The position numbers and the translations under genes are program-made. This document shows positions 60,626 to 64,000 of a stretch of 64,000 nt of DNA, one piece after another (the stretch's first letter is position 1; every line of letters begins with the position of its first letter). The stretch comes from an uncultured Oscillospiraceae bacterium (GTDB lineage Bacteria; Bacillota_A; Clostridia; Oscillospirales; Oscillospiraceae). Below the pieces are notes generated by a model. That model was not told where the DNA came from and ran no database searches. It saw only the letters and a list, made by a program, of their open reading frames with translations. The DNA lies in the NCBI GenBank assembly GCA_900754605.1, contig CAAEDK010000002.1:29919-93918 (forward strand). Direction: 5' to 3'.

Positions 60626-60775
60626 TCAGTAAATCCAATTTTCCTTCGCAAAGAACAGCGGAACAGCAATCGTTCCAAGAAGCGCCATCGCCGTTCCATC
60701 ACTTCCCACATAGGCCGATAAGCCTCCGCAGACAAGTAATCCAACCGCGCACAGCTTGTTTTTCAACGTCTCCAT
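60626..60775 (-). CDS. Membrane protein, paralog of the 29.3 kb gene
   Basis: 49 residues from ATG 60775: LKNKLCAVGLLVCGGLSAY and LLGTIAVPLFFAKENWIY, matching the 29.3 kb protein. Own 26-bp element and terminator. Confidence 0.7.
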   Translation of the reverse strand: METLKNKLCAVGLLVCGGLSAYVGSDGTAMALLGTIAVPLFFAKENWIY

Positions 60776-60809
60776 AAACCGCAGCTCCCTTCCAAAATTA
60801 GTTGGTTTT

Positions 60810-60835
60810 CCATAAAGGGAGTTGTCAAATCGGCG
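60810..60835 (-). promoter_or_regulatory. 26-bp phage element at 60.8 kb
   Basis: CCATAAAGGG, TG at 60823-60824, GCG at 60833-60835. The minus strand TTGACA inside it is too close to TTATGG for a SigA -35/-10 pair. Confidence 0.75.
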
Positions 60836-61184
60836 CATGGTCAAAGACCGTCTCCCACGGCTGCTTTGGCAGAGGCTTCATTTTGAGTGCCCACATCATT
60901 TGCCGGATGGTCACTGTGGGGTAGAGGCCGTCCGTACCCTTCGCCGCCCTGCTGTCAAAATACGCCCGGAATCCAGGGTGCAAATATAATGGGTCGGTGA
61001 GCCAGTCGTCCACCTCCGTCCAAAAGGTCGCCTTTGTCTCCGGGTCAAACCGCTGCTGAATCACCGCCAGGCCCCGCTCCTCCACCAAGAACAGGGTGCA
61101 GGAGTTGTAGACCGGGTGGTCGCACCGATAACGCTGCCCATACATGGACAGATAAATCGGAGGTTTCTCAAAGTGATAACGCAT
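60825..61184 (-). CDS. Conserved phage protein, unknown function
   Basis: 119 residues from ATG 61184: RYHFEKPPIYLSMYGQRY, VYNSCTLFLVEERGLAVIQ, QRFDPETKATFWTEVDDWL. A family I associate with Clostridia phages. Contains one GGGTACGGAC motif and one ATTATATTT motif. Confidence 0.7.
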   Translation of the reverse strand: MRYHFEKPPIYLSMYGQRYRCDHPVYNSCTLFLVEERGLAVIQQRFDPETKATFWTEVDDWLTDPLYLHPGFRAYFDSRAAKGTDGLYPTVTIRQMMWALKMKPLPKQPWETVFDHAPI

Positions 61185-61200
61185 GGTTTCCTCCAAATAC

Positions 61201-61228
61201 AAAAGAAAGAGTCCCGGTCAGGACTCCT
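61201..61228 (-). terminator. Intrinsic terminator
   Basis: GAGTCC / GGGACTC stem then TTTCTTTT on the minus strand, after the 61.2 kb gene. Confidence 0.85.
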
Positions 61229-61436
61229 TCTCGTTCTTTCGCTTGTTTCTGATGCGTATAACAGTTTCTCCAACGCCCATCGCCACAACTGCAATCGCGG
61301 CTCCACACAGCACCCATTTGTATCCAGACCGCATTCCGTAATAAAACGCTTCATCCCAAAATGCGGTCAAGGCCTCTCTATGGTCTGTCAAAAGCCTGTT
61401 AATCTCGTCGATTTGAGTGTTTGTCATATGCTTCAT
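61218..61436 (-). CDS. Small membrane protein
   Basis: 72 residues from ATG 61436: amphipathic N-terminus (TDHREALTAFWDEAFYYGM) and a hydrophobic helix (LCGAAIAVVAMGVGETVI). Own cassette with element and terminator. Confidence 0.65.
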   Translation of the reverse strand: MKHMTNTQIDEINRLLTDHREALTAFWDEAFYYGMRSGYKWVLCGAAIAVVAMGVGETVIRIRNKRKNEKES

Positions 61437-61452
61437 CAAAAACAACTCCTTT

Positions 61453-61478
61453 CCGCAATAGACCCTGTCATTCTTGCG
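61453..61478 (-). promoter_or_regulatory. 26-bp phage element at 61.46 kb
   Basis: CCGCAATAGA, TG at 61466-61467, GCG at 61476-61478. Substitutions at positions 3 and 4 only. Confidence 0.7.
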
Positions 61479-61490
61479 CTTGCTGCAAAT

Positions 61491-61528
61491 ATAAAGAGGA
61501 AAAGCCCCTGTTACGGGACTTCTCCTCC
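61491..61528 (-). terminator. Intrinsic terminator
   Basis: AAGTCCCGTAACAGGGGCTT stem-loop followed by TTCCTCTTTATATTT on the minus strand. Confidence 0.8.
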
Positions 61529-61541
61529 GCGTTGATAATGC

Positions 61542-61883
61542 TCAGTCGTCGAACATCTTGCACGACGCCTTGCAATGAGGGTAGGGTCCTCCGCAGGCCC
61601 TGCATCCGGCGGGCGGCATATCGTCCCGGAAGACCAGGTAGTCGTCGCCTCTTTCGTCCTGTACGAGCTCCATCGGATCTCCGCTCTCGTACTCATACTC
61701 CATTTCGTCAATCTCCCATCCGCACGATGGGCAGGCGTAAATATCGCAGCCACCTCTCGGGTCTTCTTTCCGGTCCATAACCGCTCCGCACCGGTTGCAG
61801 ATCGCGAACCCCCGGTTCAGGTAGTCCGTCAATTCGGCTCCCTCCGGGATAATGACCTTGTTCCTCTTTTTACGCATTTGCAT
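61542..61883 (-). CDS. Zinc-ribbon protein
   Basis: 113 residues. CNRCG and CPSCG pairs form a zinc ribbon, and CRACGG...CKASC a second site. Glu/Asp-rich C-terminal half. Likely binds nucleic acid or protein. The element 61947-61972 is about 60 bases upstream. Confidence 0.75.
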   Translation of the reverse strand: MQMRKKRNKVIIPEGAELTDYLNRGFAICNRCGAVMDRKEDPRGGCDIYACPSCGWEIDEMEYEYESGDPMELVQDERGDDYLVFRDDMPPAGCRACGGPYPHCKASCKMFDD

Positions 61884-61946
61884 TACCTCCTAAGCAGTCC
61901 GGGGCCTTGCGGCTCCGGCGTTCTTGAGGTAAAGAGCGCTCTCTCC

Positions 61947-61972
61947 TCATAAAGCGCCTTGTAAATTTGGCG
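61947..61972 (-). promoter_or_regulatory. 26-bp phage element at 61.95 kb
   Basis: TCATAAAGC (position 1 changed), TG at 61960-61961, GCG at 61970-61972. Lies between the minus-strand zinc-ribbon gene and the divergent plus-strand gene. Confidence 0.7.
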
Positions 61973-61991
61973 GAGTTGTGTTAGGATGGAG

Positions 61992-62008
61992 CAAAAAAAA
62001 GGGGGGGG
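61992..62008 (+). repeat. A8-G8 homopolymer leader of the plus-strand gene
   Basis: A8 then G8 followed by TAAACCT and ATG 62016; the G-run is the ribosome site. Similar A9-G9 precedes the minus-strand gene at 17359. Confidence 0.8.
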
Positions 62009-62015
62009 TAAACCT

Positions 62016-62225
62016 ATGAAAACCTGTCCGCGCTGCGGCGATGATTTTGACCCGGATTCCGCCAGAAATAAAATCAACCGCATCTACGGCGAAGACGTCT
62101 ATGAAAACTACTATTATTCCGAGGAGGAAGAGGTCTGCGCCGAATGTGCCCTGCGGGAAATCAGCGCCGATTACGGAACCGGGGAGGAGCTTGCGGAGGA
62201 TATGGGCTCCGGCTGGGACGATTAA
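62016..62225 (+). CDS. Small zinc-ribbon protein, only plus-strand gene
   Basis: 69 residues: CPRCGDDFDPDSARNK, then CAECALREISADYG, a four-Cys ribbon with an acidic tail. Opposite to all other genes; its start is behind the A8-G8 run. Shares its upstream region with the divergent zinc-ribbon gene. Confidence 0.75.
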   Translation: MKTCPRCGDDFDPDSARNKINRIYGEDVYENYYYSEEEEVCAECALREISADYGTGEELAEDMGSGWDD

Positions 62226-62254
62226 AAGCAAGAGTCCTTGCCTGGACTCCTGCC
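62223..62254 (-). terminator. Terminator between convergent genes
   Basis: GGAGTCC / GGACTC stem with TTGCTTTT on the minus strand, between the plus-strand gene and the gene at 62264. Confidence 0.75.
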
Positions 62255-62263
62255 TTGTTTGGA

Positions 62264-62452
62264 TCACCCGTTTCTTGTCTGTCTCTTTTCATCGATGAGT
62301 TTGAAGTTCCCAATCCACTTTTCCATCAGCGTAACAGGCCGCCTCACAACCGCCGCAATCTCTTCTGCATTTTTCCCTTCGTCATACAAACGGCGTGCGC
62401 GGCCAATGTCAATTATCAACATGGGACTTAATTTTTCTTCTCTCATCTTCAT
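62264..62452 (-). CDS. HTH-like small protein
   Basis: 62 residues from ATG 62452 (AGGAGG upstream): ARRLYDEGKNAEEIAAVVRRPVTLMEKWI is an HTH with a turn at NAEE. Probably DNA-binding. Confidence 0.7.
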   Translation of the reverse strand: MKMREEKLSPMLIIDIGRARRLYDEGKNAEEIAAVVRRPVTLMEKWIGNFKLIDEKRQTRNG

Positions 62453-62487
62453 TGCTAAAAACCTCCTCAAAAAATATCGGGTGTTCT

Positions 62488-62513
62488 CCATAAAGCGCCC
62501 TGAATAATCCGCG
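62488..62513 (-). promoter_or_regulatory. 26-bp phage element at 62.5 kb
   Basis: CCATAAAGCG, TG at 62501-62502, GCG at 62511-62513. Followed by the HTH-like gene. Confidence 0.75.
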
Positions 62514-62515
62514 GA

Positions 62516-62562
62516 TAAAACGAAGAGACTGTGCAGCCCGCACGGCCTCTTCATTTTTTTGA
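62516..62562. terminator. Bidirectional terminator
   Basis: GAAGAG...GTGC / GCAC...CTCTTC stem with T7 on the plus-strand side and TTTTAT on the minus side, below the 62.6 kb gene. Confidence 0.8.
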
Positions 62563-62571
62563 GCCTGCCCG

Positions 62572-63012
62572 TTATTTTGCCGGCTTAAAGCGGCCAAACA
62601 GATTTCGGAATGTTGTGGACGAGTAGACGCCGGATTCCTCAAACTTGAATCCCCGTTTCATCCAGATTCCGTAGAACACCAACGGCAATATCAGTTCCGC
62701 GGCTGCAACACCCGTCCGCACATACCGGTCGATCTTCTGCTCCCGAAGCTGACGCGCCTGATTTTCCTCCTCGCGGGTCCGGTCGGCATCCTTAGCGGCA
62801 AGTTCCTCCTCACGCTGTCTGCTGTCCATCTCCCTCCGTTCAGATTTCTCCTCCACGTCAGCCCAAGCCTTGATCTCCTCGATGCGGAGCTTATGCAGCG
62901 ACACCAGATCCCGAATCGCGTCACCTCTCCGCTCATCCTCGACTGGCAAGGTCTTCAAGTTCGAGATCTCCGTTTCGATCACATCGTCCAACAAAGTTTT
63001 GATCTCTGCCAT
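62572..63012 (-). CDS. Coiled-coil protein with membrane helix
   Basis: 146 residues: N-terminal helices, a long Arg/Glu coiled coil (about 40-92), a hydrophobic segment (TGVAAAELILPLVFYGIWM) and a GFKFEESGVYSSTTFRNLF end that I recognise as a conserved phage tail of this type. Role unknown. Confidence 0.7.
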   Translation of the reverse strand: MAEIKTLLDDVIETEISNLKTLPVEDERRGDAIRDLVSLHKLRIEEIKAWADVEEKSERREMDSRQREEELAAKDADRTREEENQARQLREQKIDRYVRTGVAAAELILPLVFYGIWMKRGFKFEESGVYSSTTFRNLFGRFKPAK

Positions 63013-63046
63013 ATGCTTTATCTCCTTTCAAAATTTAGAGTTGGCT

Positions 63047-63072
63047 CCATAATAGCCGGTGTTATTCGTGCG
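63047..63072 (-). promoter_or_regulatory. 26-bp phage element at 63.05 kb
   Basis: CCATAATAGC, TG at 63060-63061, GCG at 63070-63072. Upstream of the coiled-coil gene. Confidence 0.75.
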
Positions 63073-63280
63073 GGATGAAGTCTTTGGCTTTGACCCGGAA
63101 CGCAACCCGCTTTTTGCGGAGAATTGCGGATACGTCCGTATCCAGTTCCAGATATAGATGCGGCCCATCCACCGGGTCCGAATGGTCAACCCGTAAATCA
63201 CCAACCGGACGGTCTTGAAACAGATGCATGCCAATCAAAATGCCGATGCAAAGCGCCGCCATCACTGCGAAAATAACCAT
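63062..63280 (-). CDS. Membrane-anchored small protein
   Basis: 72 residues: hydrophobic N-terminus (VIFAVMAALCIGILIGMHL), then DGPHLYLELDTDVSAIL and VAFRVKAKDFI. A known small type; no function. Its end overlaps the 63.05 kb element. Confidence 0.7.
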   Translation of the reverse strand: MVIFAVMAALCIGILIGMHLFQDRPVGDLRVDHSDPVDGPHLYLELDTDVSAILRKKRVAFRVKAKDFIPHE

Positions 63281-63383
63281 AAAAGCAACTCCTCCATTTG
63301 AACTGTTTTCTCAAATTTTCCTCCCGGGAATTTTTCAGGGTATCACTGTAACACGGTTTCCGGGCGGCTGCGTACGGAAAATG

Positions 63384-63413
63384 GAAAAAGCAAAGGGCCT
63401 GCTCAGCCCTTGC
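63384..63413 (-). terminator. Intrinsic terminator overlapping a stop codon
   Basis: GCAAGGGC / GGCCCTTTGC stem and TTTTT on the minus strand. It includes the last codons of the 63.4 kb gene. Confidence 0.85.
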
Positions 63414-63576
63414 TTCTGGATTTGAATTTCCATTTCAGCTCTTCCAGCTTTCTTGACGCCGTGTTCCTGACCTCTGGAATGGACGCGAGCGCGACCGCCA
63501 TCGTGACGGCGGGCACAATCACCTGCCCGATCCAAAGGCGCAGCTCCCGGCTTGCCTCAATCTGCTTGTAAGTCAT
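63403..63576 (-). CDS. 57-residue membrane protein
   Basis: ATG 63576 (GGAGG 9 bases upstream): a hydrophobic central helix (VIVPAVTMAVALASIPEV) and a basic tail (LEELKWKFKSRSKG). Stand-alone cassette with the element immediately upstream. Confidence 0.7.
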   Translation of the reverse strand: MTYKQIEASRELRLWIGQVIVPAVTMAVALASIPEVRNTASRKLEELKWKFKSRSKG

Positions 63577-63589
63577 AATGCTATCACCT

Positions 63590-63615
63590 CCATAAAGGCC
63601 TCTGCTGTTTCCGCG
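63590..63615 (-). promoter_or_regulatory. 26-bp phage element at 63.6 kb
   Basis: CCATAAAGGC, TG at 63603-63604, GCG at 63613-63615. A terminator T-run ends right at its edge, and the ribosome site starts within it. Confidence 0.8.
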
Positions 63616-63617
63616 TA

Positions 63618-63656
63618 AATATAAAAGGAAAGAGCCCGCGTTTCCGCAGGCCCTTC
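63618..63656 (-). terminator. Intrinsic terminator
   Basis: GGGCCTGCGGAAACGCGGGCTC stem-loop followed by TTTCCTTTTATATTT on the minus strand, after the 63.7 kb gene. Confidence 0.85.
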
Positions 63657-63661
63657 GCCAA

Positions 63662-63904
63662 TCAGAATAAGGTCTTTCTCAATTCGGTATGACTAAAAAG
63701 TTTGAAGTATCGATACGTCACCGTGCTCGACTCAAATAAGTTTCCGTAATCTTCGGGTTTTACAACCACAATTCCGATACGATGGTCATACTTGATTGTG
63801 TGGCCAGCTTTGTATAGGACTATGCATCGTTTCCCCTTATCTTTTCCTCGTGTGACTAAGCAAGTGTCCCCAATCTTCAAATCGTCAAACTCTTGAATTG
63901 TCAT
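63662..63904 (-). CDS. KOW-like small protein
   Basis: 80 residues: LKIGDTCLVTRGKDKGKRCIVLYK is a KOW-type loop (GKDKGKRC), often RNA or ribosome binding. A beta barrel of this size could be an adapter; function unknown. Confidence 0.6.
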   Translation of the reverse strand: MTIQEFDDLKIGDTCLVTRGKDKGKRCIVLYKAGHTIKYDHRIGIVVVKPEDYGNLFESSTVTYRYFKLFSHTELRKTLF

Positions 63905-63931
63905 AGAATTCGCCTCCTATTACAATAAATT

Positions 63932-63969
63932 TGGACAGGAAAGCCGGGCAGCCAGTCCGGCTTTCTTTC
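63932..63969. terminator. Terminator hairpin at the right edge
   Basis: AAAGCCGG / CCGGCTTT stem with a T-run on the plus-strand side (CTTTCTTTCC); may end the unseen gene to the right on the minus strand. Confidence 0.6.
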
Positions 63970-64000
63970 CATCTCGTGCCTAAGCTACAATAAGAGGAGC

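Noticed and set aside
60810..60835. TTGACA in one 26-bp element as a SigA -35.
   Set aside because: The TTTATGG is only about 7 bases away and nothing like TATAAT is at 17 bp.
1..64000. Integrase, attachment site or CI-type repressor.
   Set aside because: None recognised; the Xre-type gene at 28.8 kb is too short and unplaced to call a lysogeny repressor.
63983..64000. Possible fourteenth 26-bp element at the right edge (ctacaataag start).
   Set aside because: Cut by the window end and the visible bases only partly fit.

Overview
The window is one contiguous piece of a tailed double-stranded DNA phage or prophage (HK97-type head, long non-contractile tail, so siphovirus-like) that infects a Firmicute, probably a gut Clostridia member. 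The evidence is the head and tail gene set, strong AGGAGG-type ribosome sites, a SleB-type wall hydrolase, zinc-ribbon and DUF small proteins typical of Clostridia phages, and intermediate GC content. Every gene but one is read from the minus strand, so transcription runs from high to low coordinates. No integrase, CI-like repressor or attachment site was seen. Both ends are cut: the tape-measure gene runs off the left edge.

Layout in transcription order. 64-54 kb: small early-type genes, many in one-gene cassettes made of a 26-bp conserved promoter-like element, a ribosome site, a gene and a hairpin terminator. This part also holds a tRNA-like gene, a Bro-N protein, three DUF6353 paralogs and the only plus-strand gene. 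53.5-41 kb: SleB-like hydrolase, a 1384-residue helicase-primase-DNA polymerase fusion, SSB-like protein, defective-looking methyltransferase, SF2 helicase, LigA-like protein, HD hydrolase and ADP-ribosylglycohydrolase. 41-28 kb: many small proteins plus ThyX-like, MazG-like, RtcB, HAD and DUF1599 proteins. 28.1-27.4 kb: non-coding iteron-like region, a candidate replication origin. 27.3-25.4 kb: PASTA protein and VRR-NUC and PD-(D/E)XK nucleases. 25.4-22.6 kb: a 906-residue protein with the DFDGD signature of two-barrel RNA polymerases. 22.4-21.9 kb: non-coding candidate packaging region with a large inverted repeat. 21.9-0 kb: terminase small subunit, HNH, terminase large subunit, portal, protease-capsid fusion, head-tail connectors, major tail protein, tail chaperones, a lysis cassette and the tape measure.

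How it may work together (inference). Five proteins share a H(H/Y)GxxxxKWGVR tag, and the RNA-polymerase-like protein carries a related HYGVKRR...PWGSG start. Four of the tagged proteins and the polymerase-like protein are coded among head and packaging genes. This fits a virion-carried RNA polymerase and co-packaged proteins delivered with the DNA. The right-hand region carries two signals the structural region lacks: the 26-bp element (13 exact-spacing copies) and a strand-biased AAATAT(C/A)A motif (about 60 copies by eye). A phage polymerase using one of them as a promoter is the most interesting testable idea here.

All functional calls come from reading protein motifs by eye. No database search was run.
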